A stretch of 46,157 nucleotides of DNA from Nocardioides sp. PD653-B2 (lineage in GTDB: Bacteria > Actinomycetota > Actinomycetes > Propionibacteriales > Nocardioidaceae). A model generated the notes under the pieces. It was not told the origin of the DNA and did not search any database. It was given only the letters and a program-made list of their open reading frames with translations. The stretch is taken from NCBI RefSeq assembly GCF_002117935.1, contig NZ_BDJE01000003.1:1-46157 (forward strand), written 5' to 3'. The position numbers and the translations under genes are program-made. Position 1 is the first letter of the stretch; each line of letters starts with the position of its first letter. Positions 33,104 through 41,401 of the stretch are shown here, piece after piece.

Positions 33104-33511
33104 ATGACCCAGCGCACGCTCGTCCTCCTCAAGCCCGACACGGTCCGCCGTGGACTCGTGGGGGAGGTGCTCTCCCGCTTCGAGGCCAAGGGGCTCACGA
33201 TCGTGGCGATGGAGCACCGCACGATCGATGCCGCGAAGGCCGACGAGCACTACGCCGAGCACGTCGAACGCGACTTCTACCCGCCGCTGCGCGCGTTCGT
33301 CACCAGTGGTCCGCTCGTGGCGCTGGTGCTCGAGGGTGACGAGGCGATCGACGTGGTGCGCGCCCTCAACGGCGCCACCGACGGTCGCAAGGCCGCGCCC
33401 GGCACGATCCGCGGCGACCTCTCGCTCTCCAACCGCGAGAACCTCGTGCACGGATCGGACTCCCCGGAGTCGGCCGAGCGCGAGATCGGGATCTGGTTCC
33501 CGCACCTCTGA
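33104..33511 (+). CDS. ndk: Nucleoside diphosphate kinase
   Basis: A 135-aa enzyme that transfers the terminal phosphate between nucleoside triphosphates and diphosphates. The start R-T-L-V-L-L-K-P-D-T-V-R-R-G and the active-site segment E-N-L-V-H-G-S-D-S with phospho-accepting His116 are canonical; length is standard. ATG 33104 lies 7 nt after a TAGGGT hexamer, so a leaderless mRNA is likely. It follows the PNPOx-like gene by 10 nt. In most relatives mreB is next; here a four-gene WXG-like cassette of about 3.1 kb lies between. Confidence 0.97.
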   Translation: MTQRTLVLLKPDTVRRGLVGEVLSRFEAKGLTIVAMEHRTIDAAKADEHYAEHVERDFYPPLRAFVTSGPLVALVLEGDEAIDVVRALNGATDGRKAAPGTIRGDLSLSNRENLVHGSDSPESAEREIGIWFPHL

Positions 33512-33567
33512 CCGGCCGCCGATCGGGCCCGATCCGGCCCTGACGGTTTCGGGGGGCCCGGGGCGGG

Positions 33568-33573
33568 CAGCCT
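33568..33573 (+). promoter_or_regulatory. -10-like element of the second WXG cassette
   Basis: CAGCCT lies 6 nt before ATG 33580, giving the cassette its own probable leaderless promoter. Confidence 0.35.
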
Positions 33574-33579
33574 CCCGGC

Positions 33580-34083
33580 ATGGAGCTCCAGACTCGGGGC
33601 ACGCCGCTCCCGCCGTTCTTCGCCGCCGTACGACGCCGCCACCCGGACGTCGACATCGTGCTGCTGCCGGACGAGACGCCTCCGGAGGCGCCTCTCCTCG
33701 AGCCCGTCTCCGGCCGCATCCTGGCCGACGCCCTCGACCTGGTCACCGGGATCGCCACCCGGGCGTGGGCCTCCGCGGTCGGCGACGGCCAGCTGCCGGA
33801 GAGCCGGTTCGTCTTCGGTCCCGACCCGGCGAGCGTGGTCGCGCGGGCCCGGGCCTCCACCGTCCTCGACACCTCCCCGCTCGTGCCGCTCGCCGCCGCG
33901 CTCAGCGAGGGCGGTTGGGCGCTGGGGCACGAGTCCGGCGCGGTCGACGTCCTCTTCGGCCGCCGCGGCCCGAGCCAGCTGGTCGCGTCGTACGCACCCG
34001 AGACCGGCACCTTCGTCCTGACCGTCACCTCCGACCCCCTGCCCGTCGGCGCCGAGCGCGCCCGCGAGCTGGCTCGCCGCTGA
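33580..34083 (+). CDS. Conserved-looking hypothetical protein, first gene of the second WXG cassette
   Basis: A 167-aa soluble protein that I do not recognise. It has alternating beta and helical stretches, for example F-F-A-A-V-R-R-R-H-P-D-V-D-I-V-L-L-P, and no signal peptide, membrane segment or catalytic motif. Its length and mixed alpha/beta character would suit a small chaperone or adaptor such as those that accompany secreted helical proteins, but no EspG motif is visible. Its stop overlaps the start of the next gene by one base (TGATG), so it is translated as part of the same operon. Codon usage matches the surroundings. Confidence 0.75.
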   Translation: MELQTRGTPLPPFFAAVRRRHPDVDIVLLPDETPPEAPLLEPVSGRILADALDLVTGIATRAWASAVGDGQLPESRFVFGPDPASVVARARASTVLDTSPLVPLAAALSEGGWALGHESGAVDVLFGRRGPSQLVASYAPETGTFVLTVTSDPLPVGAERARELARR

Positions 34084-34385
34084 TGGACGTCGTGCCGTTC
34101 GCGATGGGCGCCACTGCCCGGTCGTGGGACGAGCAGCACCTCGACCTCCAGGCCGCCGCGGGCCAGATCGCCGACGCCCCGACCGGCGGCTTCACGGCCG
34201 GCGTCTCGGGTGCGGCCGCCCGTTTCGCGAGCGCGTGGCAGCGGCACGCGACCGAGCTCGGCGACACCGCCGAGGCCCGCGCCGACGGGCTGCGCACCAG
34301 CGCCGCCGACTACGTGCGCACCGACCAGGCCGTGGCCTCGGACAACCGCTTCCTCCTCGACGCCGTGCTGCGGGAGGCCCGATGA
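34083..34385 (+). CDS. WXG100/EspC-like small helical protein
   Basis: A 100-aa, almost entirely helical protein with the layout of type VII secretion-associated EspC/DUF2580-like proteins: a helix D-L-Q-A-A-A-G-Q-I-A, a Gly-rich turn, F-A-S-A-W-Q-R-H-A-T-E-L, then a second helix ending R-T-S-A-A-D-Y-V-R-T-D-Q-A-V-A. That last segment is the usual Y-x-x-T-D-x-x-x-A of EspC-type proteins. No W-x-G triplet. ATG 34083 overlaps the previous stop by one base; its own stop overlaps the next start (ATGA). Probably secreted with, or bound to, the following WXG-hydrolase. Confidence 0.72.
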   Translation: MDVVPFAMGATARSWDEQHLDLQAAAGQIADAPTGGFTAGVSGAAARFASAWQRHATELGDTAEARADGLRTSAADYVRTDQAVASDNRFLLDAVLREAR

Positions 34386-36154
34386 CCGTCGTCGTCACCC
34401 TGCCGCCCGCACCGCGGGCCGTCCCCGAGCTCGAGGTCGACCCGGGCGGGATCCGCGCGTACGGCGCCGACCTGCTCGCCGCCTCGGCCCAGGTCGACGA
34501 CCTCGGCACGTTCGCGGCCGGTAGTGCCCGGATCGCCGGCTGGACCGGGCTGGGCGCCACGGCGTACCACGACGCGATCCGGCCCACCGGCCGGTTGGCC
34601 GACGCGATGTCGCTCGCCTTGCGGGGCGTCGCGCGCAGGGTCGACCAGCACGCCGACGCGATGCAGGCCCTCGTCGAGCGCCGGACCACCCTCGCCGGCG
34701 AGCACGACCACCTCGTCACCACCATCGCCGGCCTGCGCGACCGCGTCGCCGCCGGCACGGCGGCCGACGCCGCCGCCATCCAGGCGGCCTGCGACGACTG
34801 CGCCGCGCGGGTGCGGACCTACGAGACCGACCTCGACCGCTGGGCGACCGACCTGATGGCCGAGGAGGAGGCCATGCGCGAGGCCTTCGCCCGGGTGCAG
34901 ACGCTCGACCAGGTCGAGCGCCGGTACGGCGGGGTCGCCGACCCGGCGGACGGCGCCCTCGACTCGATGCCCGGGTCCGGCGCTCCTCCGAGCGAGGTCA
35001 AGAGCTGGTGGGACGGGCTGACCCGCGAGCAGCAGCTCGCGATCATCGCCGCGTCGCCCGGCTCGATCGGCAACCGCGACGGCATCCCGCCGTGGGCGCG
35101 CGACGCCGCCAACACCGTCTCCCTCGACCGCGACCTCGCCGACTGGGGCAACCTCGAGGACCAGGGGCTGCTCACCGACGACGAGCGGCAGTGGCTCGAC
35201 AACGCCCGGGCCGCGCAGGACGCGATCACAACCATCGAGGACGGCACGGACCCGGTCACCGGCCTCCCGGTCTCCACGACCCTCTACGTCTACGACCCGA
35301 GCGCCTTCGACGGTGACGGGGCCGTCGCGGTCGCGGCCGGCGACCTCGGCACCGCCCAGGACGTGGCGATCACCGTGCCGGGCTTCGGAACCGACGGCGA
35401 GAGCGCGCCCTTCCATGCCGACCGCACCCTCGACCTCTACGAGGCGACCCGCAACGTCGACGGGACCGGAAGCGTCGCGACCATGTGCTGGATCGGGTAC
35501 GACGCTCCCGACAACCTGCCCTGGGCGGGCGAGGGCTGGGACGCGGCCGGCGTGGCCGGTGAGGGCATGGCCTCGGCAGGCGGCGACCGGCTCGCCGACA
35601 TGCTCGACGGCCTCCGCGACTCGCGCGACGGCGACCCGGCCCACGTCACGGTGATCGGTCACAGCTACGGGTCGACGACCACCGGTCTGGCCGCCCACGA
35701 CCACGGCATCCCCGTCGACGACCTGGTCTTCGTCGGCAGCCCCGGCGTCGGTGGCGACACCGACAGCGCGGCCGACACCGGCGTCGATCCCGGCCACGTG
35801 TGGGCGGGGTCCAACAGCCGCGACCCGGTCGCCGACCTCGGCAACCACGGCTGGGTCCACCTCGAGTCGGTGCTCGACGGCGCCGGGCTCGGCGACGACC
35901 CGGCCGAGGACGACTTCGGGGCGATCCGCTTCGAGGCCGAGTCGATCGACCGGCCCGACCACCTCGACTTCGGCGAGCACTCCACCTACTTCAACCCCGA
36001 CACCGAGTCGCTCTACAACCTCAGCCAGATCGTCAGCGGCAACTACGACGACGTGCTCACCGCCGACCCGGTCACCGATCCCTGGTACGACGGCCCGCAG
36101 GACCCCGAGTGGGACCGCGACCCCACCGCACCCGACACCGACGGCAAGCCGTGA
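34382..36154 (+). CDS. WXG100-like domain fused to DUF1023-type alpha/beta hydrolase, probable secreted effector
   Basis: A 590-aa protein. Residues 20-185 are helical, with W54-T-G56 in a turn as in WXG100 proteins and a later coiled-coil-like stretch. Residues 240-560 form a serine hydrolase of the actinobacterial DUF1023 (Abhydrolase_8) type: nucleophile elbow V-I-G-H-S-Y-G-S with Ser428, Asp481 (S-N-S-R-D-P-V-A) and His533 (F-G-E-H-S-T-Y-F). Early L-Y-V-Y-D-P and later F-V-G-S-P-G-V also fit. No Sec signal is present, so export by a type VII system is the natural inference. ATG 34382 and stop 36154 both overlap neighbours, indicating tight coupling with the EspC-like protein and the lipoprotein. 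Substrate unknown. Confidence 0.85.
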   Translation: MTVVVTLPPAPRAVPELEVDPGGIRAYGADLLAASAQVDDLGTFAAGSARIAGWTGLGATAYHDAIRPTGRLADAMSLALRGVARRVDQHADAMQALVERRTTLAGEHDHLVTTIAGLRDRVAAGTAADAAAIQAACDDCAARVRTYETDLDRWATDLMAEEEAMREAFARVQTLDQVERRYGGVADPADGALDSMPGSGAPPSEVKSWWDGLTREQQLAIIAASPGSIGNRDGIPPWARDAANTVSLDRDLADWGNLEDQGLLTDDERQWLDNARAAQDAITTIEDGTDPVTGLPVSTTLYVYDPSAFDGDGAVAVAAGDLGTAQDVAITVPGFGTDGESAPFHADRTLDLYEATRNVDGTGSVATMCWIGYDAPDNLPWAGEGWDAAGVAGEGMASAGGDRLADMLDGLRDSRDGDPAHVTVIGHSYGSTTTGLAAHDHGIPVDDLVFVGSPGVGGDTDSAADTGVDPGHVWAGSNSRDPVADLGNHGWVHLESVLDGAGLGDDPAEDDFGAIRFEAESIDRPDHLDFGEHSTYFNPDTESLYNLSQIVSGNYDDVLTADPVTDPWYDGPQDPEWDRDPTAPDTDGKP

Positions 36155-36717
36155 GCCGCGGGCCGGGGTGGCCGGCCCTGGCGTTGGCCGGGTCGGTGGT
36201 GCTGCTCGTGGCCGCGTGCACGCCGCCGTTCCTCGGCGACGACGTCGACCCCGACGAGGCCGAGACCGCGCTGCTCGCGCAGCGCGACGACGTCGCCGCG
36301 ACCGCCGCGGGCCTGGTCGCCGCCACCCAGGAGGCCGTGGGTGGCGAGGTCGTGGAGACGCAGGGCGGCTGGGAGGGGTGCACCTCGATCTTCCCGGAGG
36401 GCTACGCCGACTTCCAGTACGTCGCGAGCGTCCAGCTGACGGCGCGGCCGGGTGCACCGGAGCGCCTGGTCGACCGGCTCCGGGCGGCCGCCGAGGCCAG
36501 CGGACTCGAGATCACCGGGACCGGCGGCGACGACGTGCTGGTCCGCGACGGCGACGTGTCGGCGCGCCTGTGGGACCTCCCTCGGGTGAACACCCGGGGG
36601 GACGTGGCGATCCAGCTGGTCGCCGACCCGTGCGTCGACGTCCCCGAGGACGACTGGCGGGACTGGATGCGCCGCGAGGACCCCGGGCCGGCCCTCGGTG
36701 ACCCGCCGCCCGAGTGA
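36151..36717 (+). CDS. Lipoprotein, possible partner or immunity protein of the WXG-hydrolase
   Basis: A 188-aa protein with a type II signal peptide: a short basic start, hydrophobic core (8-20) and lipobox V-A-A-C with Cys23. The mature part is acidic and mixed alpha/beta, with a Trp-Gly-rich G-G-W-E-G-C-T-S and a second conserved-looking Cys near the end, so one disulfide is possible. GTG 36151 overlaps the stop of the WXG-hydrolase gene (GTGA), so the two are made together. A membrane-tethered lipoprotein right after a secreted enzyme is often an inhibitor, but this is inference; it could equally be a substrate-binding or assembly factor. Confidence 0.78.
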   Translation: MSRGPGWPALALAGSVVLLVAACTPPFLGDDVDPDEAETALLAQRDDVAATAAGLVAATQEAVGGEVVETQGGWEGCTSIFPEGYADFQYVASVQLTARPGAPERLVDRLRAAAEASGLEITGTGGDDVLVRDGDVSARLWDLPRVNTRGDVAIQLVADPCVDVPEDDWRDWMRREDPGPALGDPPPE

Positions 36718-36769
36718 ATTCCCGCAGGTGGGGCCGCGTGTCCTGCCGCTGAGCCCCGCCCGGGCTTCG

Positions 36770-36775
36770 TAGCCT
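36770..36775 (+). promoter_or_regulatory. -10-like element of the mre operon
   Basis: TAGCCT, with an expected transcription start near 36782, gives a leader of about 50 nt before mreB. It lies in the 113-nt gap after the lipoprotein gene. Confidence 0.35.
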
Positions 36776-36830
36776 GTTGTCACTTCTTCCCCACGAGCAC
36801 CACCCGTGCACCCAGTGACAAGGCGACAGC

Positions 36831-37859
36831 ATGGCGAACAGCTTCATCGGCCGTGACATGGCCGTCGACCTCGGCACGGCCAACACGCTGGTCTACGTCC
36901 GCGGCAAGGGCGTCCTGCTCGACGAGCCGAGCGTCGTCGCGCTGAACGACACGACCGGCGAGATCCTCGCCGTCGGCCACGAGGCGAAGCGGATGATCGG
37001 GCGCACCCCCGACAACATCACCGCCGTCCGGCCGCTCAAGGACGGCGTGATCGCCGACTTCGAGGCGACCGAGCAGATGCTGCGCTACTTCATCCAGCAG
37101 GTGCACCGCCGGCGCTACTTCGCCAAGCCGCGGATGGTCATCTGCGTGCCGAGCGGCATCACCGCCGTCGAGCAGCGCGCGGTCAAGGAGGCCGGCTACC
37201 AGGCCGGCGCCCGCCGGGTCTACATCGTCGAGGAGCCGATGGCCGCCGCGATCGGCGCCGGGCTGCCCGTCCACCAGGCCACCGGCAACATGGTCGTCGA
37301 CGTCGGCGGGGGCACGACCGAGGTCGCGGTCATCTCGCTCGGCGGCATCGTGACCAGCCTGTCGATCCGCACCGCCGGCGACGACCTGGACGCCGCGATC
37401 GTCGCGTGGATGAAGAAGGAGTACTCCCTCATGCTCGGCGAGCGCACCGCCGAGGAGGTCAAGATGACCCTCGGCTCGGCGTTCCCGCTGCCCGACGAGC
37501 CCGAGGCCGAGATCCGCGGCCGCGACATGGTCTCCGGTCTCCCGCGGACGGTCGTCGTCTCGAGCGCCGAGGTCCGCCAGGCCATCGAGGAGCCGCTGCA
37601 CGCGATCGTCGACGCCGTCCGCAGCACCCTCGACCAGACGCCGCCCGAGCTGGCCGGCGACATCATGGACCGCGGCATCGTGCTCACCGGCGGCGGTGCG
37701 CTCCTGCGCGGCCTCGACGAGCGGCTGCGCCACGAGACCGGCATGCCCGTGCACGTCGCCGAGAACCCGCTCACCTCCGTGGCCCTCGGTGCCGGCAAGT
37801 GCGTCGAGGAGTTCGAGGCCCTGCAGCAGGTCCTGGTCAGCGACCGGAGGCGCGCCTGA
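36831..37859 (+). CDS. mreB: Rod-shape determining protein MreB
   Basis: A 342-aa bacterial actin that organises cell-wall synthesis. The phosphate-1 loop M-A-V-D-L-G-T-A-N-T-L-V-Y-V, the V-V-D-V-G-G-G-T-T-E-V phosphate-2 loop, and G-I-V-L-T-G-G-G-A-L-L-R-G in the adenosine site are canonical. Length matches the family. ATG 36831 follows A-A-G-G about 9 nt upstream. It is the first gene of an operon with mreC, mreD, mrdA and rodA, and its stop overlaps the mreC start by one base (TGATG). Confidence 0.97.
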   Translation: MANSFIGRDMAVDLGTANTLVYVRGKGVLLDEPSVVALNDTTGEILAVGHEAKRMIGRTPDNITAVRPLKDGVIADFEATEQMLRYFIQQVHRRRYFAKPRMVICVPSGITAVEQRAVKEAGYQAGARRVYIVEEPMAAAIGAGLPVHQATGNMVVDVGGGTTEVAVISLGGIVTSLSIRTAGDDLDAAIVAWMKKEYSLMLGERTAEEVKMTLGSAFPLPDEPEAEIRGRDMVSGLPRTVVVSSAEVRQAIEEPLHAIVDAVRSTLDQTPPELAGDIMDRGIVLTGGGALLRGLDERLRHETGMPVHVAENPLTSVALGAGKCVEEFEALQQVLVSDRRRA

Positions 37860-38773
37860 TGGCACGCGAACGCCGCTGGCGCGGCAGTCTCGACGACCGC
37901 TTCCGCCCGTCGCCGGCGCTGCTGGTCGCACTGGTGCTCGCCTGCCTGACCCTGATCACCCTCGACTACCGCGGTGGCTCCGACTCGCCGCTGGAGCCGG
38001 CCCGCCGGGCCGCGGGGGAGGTCTTCGGGCCCGTCGAGGTCGCGACGGCCGCCGCGGTGCGGCCGTTCACCGCCGTACCCCACTGGTTCCGCTCGAAGGA
38101 CTCGATGCAGGACGACCTGATGGCCCTGCAGGCGGAGAACTCCCGGCTGAAGGGCCAGGTCAACAGCCAGGACTACGACCGCAACCGCCTGGAGGAGTAC
38201 GACGGCCTCACCGCCGCCGCGCAGAGCCTCGGCTACTCGCTCGTCCCGGCGCGCGTGGTCGGCCTCGGCTCGTCGCAGTCGTTCTCGAGCACGGTCACCA
38301 TCGACGCCGGCTCCGACGCCGGGCTGCGCCCGGACCTCACCGTGGTCAACAACGACGGGCTGGTCGGCCGGGTCCTCCGGGTCACCCGCACCACCGCCAC
38401 CGTGCTGCTGATCGTCGACTCCGACTCGGTCGTCGGCGGCCGGGTCGGCCGGAGCATGGAGGTCGGCTTCCTGCACGGGCGCGGGGTGCTCGGCAGCGAC
38501 GGCCGGCTCGACCTCGAGCTGGTCGACGACACCGCCGTGCCCGCCAAGCACGACACGGTCGTCACCTGGGGGAGCCAGGCCGGCGGGCCCTACGTCTCCG
38601 GGGTGCCGGTCGGCGAGGTGACCAGCGTCTACAGCAGCCTGCGCGAGACCTCGCAGCGCGCGGTGATCCGGCCGTTCGTCGACTTCGGCGCTCTCGACCT
38701 GGTCGGCGTCGTCGTCCCGTCCGGCACGACGAGCGAACGGGCTGTCATCGAGGCCGACGGGAGCCTGGGATGA
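37859..38773 (+). CDS. mreC: Rod-shape determining protein MreC
   Basis: A 304-aa single-pass envelope protein that links MreB to the wall-synthesis enzymes. A cytoplasmic basic start is followed by a transmembrane helix (about 19-36). A coiled-coil stretch follows (D-D-L-M-A-L-Q-A-E-N-S-R-L-K-G-Q-V), then the MreC beta-barrel pair with A-R-V-V-G-L-G-S-S-Q-S-F-S-S-T-V-T-I-D-A-G-S-D-A-G-L. CGGAGG precedes the overlapping ATG 37859. Its stop overlaps the mreD start (ATGA). Confidence 0.94.
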   Translation: MARERRWRGSLDDRFRPSPALLVALVLACLTLITLDYRGGSDSPLEPARRAAGEVFGPVEVATAAAVRPFTAVPHWFRSKDSMQDDLMALQAENSRLKGQVNSQDYDRNRLEEYDGLTAAAQSLGYSLVPARVVGLGSSQSFSSTVTIDAGSDAGLRPDLTVVNNDGLVGRVLRVTRTTATVLLIVDSDSVVGGRVGRSMEVGFLHGRGVLGSDGRLDLELVDDTAVPAKHDTVVTWGSQAGGPYVSGVPVGEVTSVYSSLRETSQRAVIRPFVDFGALDLVGVVVPSGTTSERAVIEADGSLG

Positions 38774-39282
38774 GTGCCGTGCGTGCGCTGGTCGCGGTCG
38801 TCGCGGTGTCGCTGGCCCTGGTGCTCCAGGTGTCGGTGTTCCCGCACTTCGCGTGGGACGGCATCGTCCCCAACCTCTGCCTGCTCGTCGTCGTCGGCGC
38901 CGCGCTCACCCGGGGTCCGCAGTTCGCGGCGGTGCTGGGCTTCGTCGCCGGTGTCGCGCTCGATCTCGCGCCGCCCGCCGACCACATCGCCGGGCGCTGG
39001 GCGCTCGCCCTCGTCGTCGTCGGCTACGTCGCCGGCCGGGTCCGCCAGGACGTCCGGCCGACCGCGACGGCCGTCGTCGCCACGGTCGCGGCCTCGTCGT
39101 TCGTCGGCACCTCGGTCTTCGCGATCAGCGGCATCCTGCTGCGCGACCCGTCACTCAGCATCGGTGAGCTGCTCCAGGTGATCGGCGTGGCCCTGCTCTG
39201 GGACATCCTGCTCACGCCGTTCGTGCTGCCATCGGTGATGGCGATGTTCCGGCGGCTCCAGCCCGACCGGGCGCTGGCCTAG
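38770..39282 (+). CDS. mreD: Rod-shape determining protein MreD
   Basis: A 170-aa integral membrane protein with about five helices. The N-terminal V-L-Q-V-S-V-F-P-H-F followed by P-N-L-C-L-L-V-V-V-G-A-A-L-T-R-G is the family signature, and the last helix ends L-L-W-D-I-L-L-T-P-F-V-L-P. ATG 38770 overlaps the mreC stop. It lies between mreC and mrdA as in nearly all rod-complex operons. Exact function in the elongasome is unclear for the family. Confidence 0.92.
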   Translation: MSAVRALVAVVAVSLALVLQVSVFPHFAWDGIVPNLCLLVVVGAALTRGPQFAAVLGFVAGVALDLAPPADHIAGRWALALVVVGYVAGRVRQDVRPTATAVVATVAASSFVGTSVFAISGILLRDPSLSIGELLQVIGVALLWDILLTPFVLPSVMAMFRRLQPDRALA

Positions 39283-39291
39283 GTCCCGGTC

Positions 39292-41400
39292 ATGGTCAAG
39301 CGCTCCGGCCGGCTCCGCCTGGTCGTCATCCAGGCCCTCGTGTTCGCACTGTTCGTGACCCTCTTCGCGCGGCTCTACTACCTCCAGGTCGTCGGCGGCG
39401 AGGAGTACCACGCGCAGGCCGCGTCGCAGTCCGTCCGCGAGATCGTCGTGCAGCCCCAGCGCGGGCTGATCGTCGACGACCTGGGCCGGCCGCTGGTCGC
39501 CAACCGCACCTCGTGGGTCGTCTCGGTTGACCGGTCCATGCTCGCCAAGATGACCGAGCACCAGCAGGAGGTGCTGGTCGGCCGGCTGTCCGACGTCGTC
39601 GACGTCCCACGCCGCGCGATCCTCGAGAAGCTGGTGACCTGTGGCGACCCGGGCAGCGTGGCCGGCACGTGCTGGAACGGCTCGCCGTACCAGCCCGTCC
39701 CGGTCGCGTCCGACGTCAAGCAGGCCGTCGCGCTGCGGATCCTCGAACAGCCCGAGGACTACCCGGCGATCCTGGCCGAGCAGCAGAGCGTGCGCGCCTA
39801 CCCCGCGCCGTACGGCATCAACCTCGCGCACGTGCTCGGCTACCTCAGCCCGATCACCGAGTCCGAGTACGACCGGGCGACCGAGGACGGCGACAAGTCC
39901 GTCAACGGTGCCTCCTCGGTCGGCCGGGCCGGCGTCGAGAAGGAGTACGACCGCTGGCTGCGCGGCATGCCCGGCTACAAGAGCGTCGCGGTCGACTCGA
40001 TGGGCCGGGTGCTCGGCGACGACAGCGAGGTCGCCGGCCAGCCCGGTGACACCCTGGTCACCTCGATCGACGCCAAGGTGCAGGGCGTCGTCGAGAAGCA
40101 GCTCGCCGAGACGATCGCGACCGCCCGCGCCACGCGCGACACCGTCACCGGCCGCAACTACGCCGCCGACTCCGGCGCCGCGATCGTGATGGAGGCCGAC
40201 ACCGGCCGCATCGTCGCGATGGCGAGCCAGCCGACGTACGACCCGAGCGTGTGGGTCGGCGGCATCACCAAGAAGCAGCTGGCCCGGCTCTACTCCGAGG
40301 CCGCCGGCACGCCGCTGCTCGGCCGCGCGACGCAGGGCCAGTTCGCGCCCGGCTCGACGTGGAAGCCGTTCATGACCGCCGGCGCCCTCACGCACGGCTT
40401 CTCCGAGGACACCCGGCTCAACTGCTCCTCGTCGTTCCGCGTCGGCAACCGCGACTTCAAGAACTACGAGTCCGGCGCCTACGGTTACATCGGCTTCGAC
40501 AAGGCGCTCGAGGTCTCCTGCAACACCTTCTTCTACCGGGTCGGCTACTCGTTCTGGCAGAAGTACGGCTCCGACGTCGCCGACGTCAACGCCAAGGACC
40601 CGCTCGTGTCCGAGGCCAAGACCTTCGGGTTCGGCTCCGAGACCGGCATCGACCTGCCCGGCGAGGCATCCGGCCGGATCGCGGACCGGAAGTGGAAGCG
40701 CGCCTACTACTCGTCGATGAAGGACTACTACTGCGGCATCGCCGACAAGCCGCAGGACGCCGACACCAGCGACTTCGTCTACCAGTTCTCGCGGGAGTTC
40801 TGCGTCGAGGGCTACGCCTACCGGGCGGGTGACGCCGTCAACTTCGCGATCGGCCAGGGCGACACCATCGTCACGCCGCTCCAGCTGACCCGCGCGTACG
40901 CCGCCCTCGCCAACGGCGGCACGCTCTACGCGCCGCGGGTCGGCAAGGCGATCGTGGCCGCCGACGGCACCCTGATCCGCGAGATCAAGCCCAAGAAGGT
41001 CGGCACCGTCGACCTCCCGAAGCGCGTGCTCGGCTACATCGACACCGCGCTGAAGGGGGTCACCCGCCAGGGCACGATGGCCTGGCGGATGGGCGGCTTC
41101 CCCCTCGACGACGTGGTGATCCGATCCAAGACCGGCTCCGCGGAGGTCTACGGCAAGCAGTCGACCTCGTGGGTCGCGTCCTACTCCGATGACTACGTCG
41201 TGGTGATGATGGTCAGCCAGGGCGGCACCGGGTCCGGGACGTCGGGCCCCGCGGTGCGCAAGATCTGGGAGGCGCTCTACGGCGTCGACGGGATGGACGT
41301 GGAGCCGAGCAAGGCCGCGATCCCGGGCACCACCCCGCCGGCCGGTCTCCCCACGTTCATGAAGGACGGCACCATCCTGCCGCCGGCCGAGGAGGACTGA
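39292..41400 (+). CDS. mrdA: Penicillin-binding protein 2 (elongasome transpeptidase)
   Basis: A 702-aa class B PBP that cross-links peptidoglycan during elongation. It has a short cytoplasmic start, a transmembrane anchor (about 9-28), a PBP dimer/pedestal domain beginning with R-E-I-V-V-Q-P-Q-R-G-L-I-V-D, and a transpeptidase domain. The catalytic motifs are Ser355-T-W-K358, Ser409-C-N411 and Lys613-T-G. A Cys-containing insertion (V-T-C-G-D-P-G-S-V-A-G-T-C-W-N-G) typical of actinobacterial forms may hold a disulfide. Its start is 9 nt after mreD and its stop is 1 nt before the rodA start, so it pairs with the RodA polymerase. Confidence 0.95.
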   Translation: MVKRSGRLRLVVIQALVFALFVTLFARLYYLQVVGGEEYHAQAASQSVREIVVQPQRGLIVDDLGRPLVANRTSWVVSVDRSMLAKMTEHQQEVLVGRLSDVVDVPRRAILEKLVTCGDPGSVAGTCWNGSPYQPVPVASDVKQAVALRILEQPEDYPAILAEQQSVRAYPAPYGINLAHVLGYLSPITESEYDRATEDGDKSVNGASSVGRAGVEKEYDRWLRGMPGYKSVAVDSMGRVLGDDSEVAGQPGDTLVTSIDAKVQGVVEKQLAETIATARATRDTVTGRNYAADSGAAIVMEADTGRIVAMASQPTYDPSVWVGGITKKQLARLYSEAAGTPLLGRATQGQFAPGSTWKPFMTAGALTHGFSEDTRLNCSSSFRVGNRDFKNYESGAYGYIGFDKALEVSCNTFFYRVGYSFWQKYGSDVADVNAKDPLVSEAKTFGFGSETGIDLPGEASGRIADRKWKRAYYSSMKDYYCGIADKPQDADTSDFVYQFSREFCVEGYAYRAGDAVNFAIGQGDTIVTPLQLTRAYAALANGGTLYAPRVGKAIVAADGTLIREIKPKKVGTVDLPKRVLGYIDTALKGVTRQGTMAWRMGGFPLDDVVIRSKTGSAEVYGKQSTSWVASYSDDYVVVMMVSQGGTGSGTSGPAVRKIWEALYGVDGMDVEPSKAAIPGTTPPAGLPTFMKDGTILPPAEED

Positions 41401-41401
41401 G

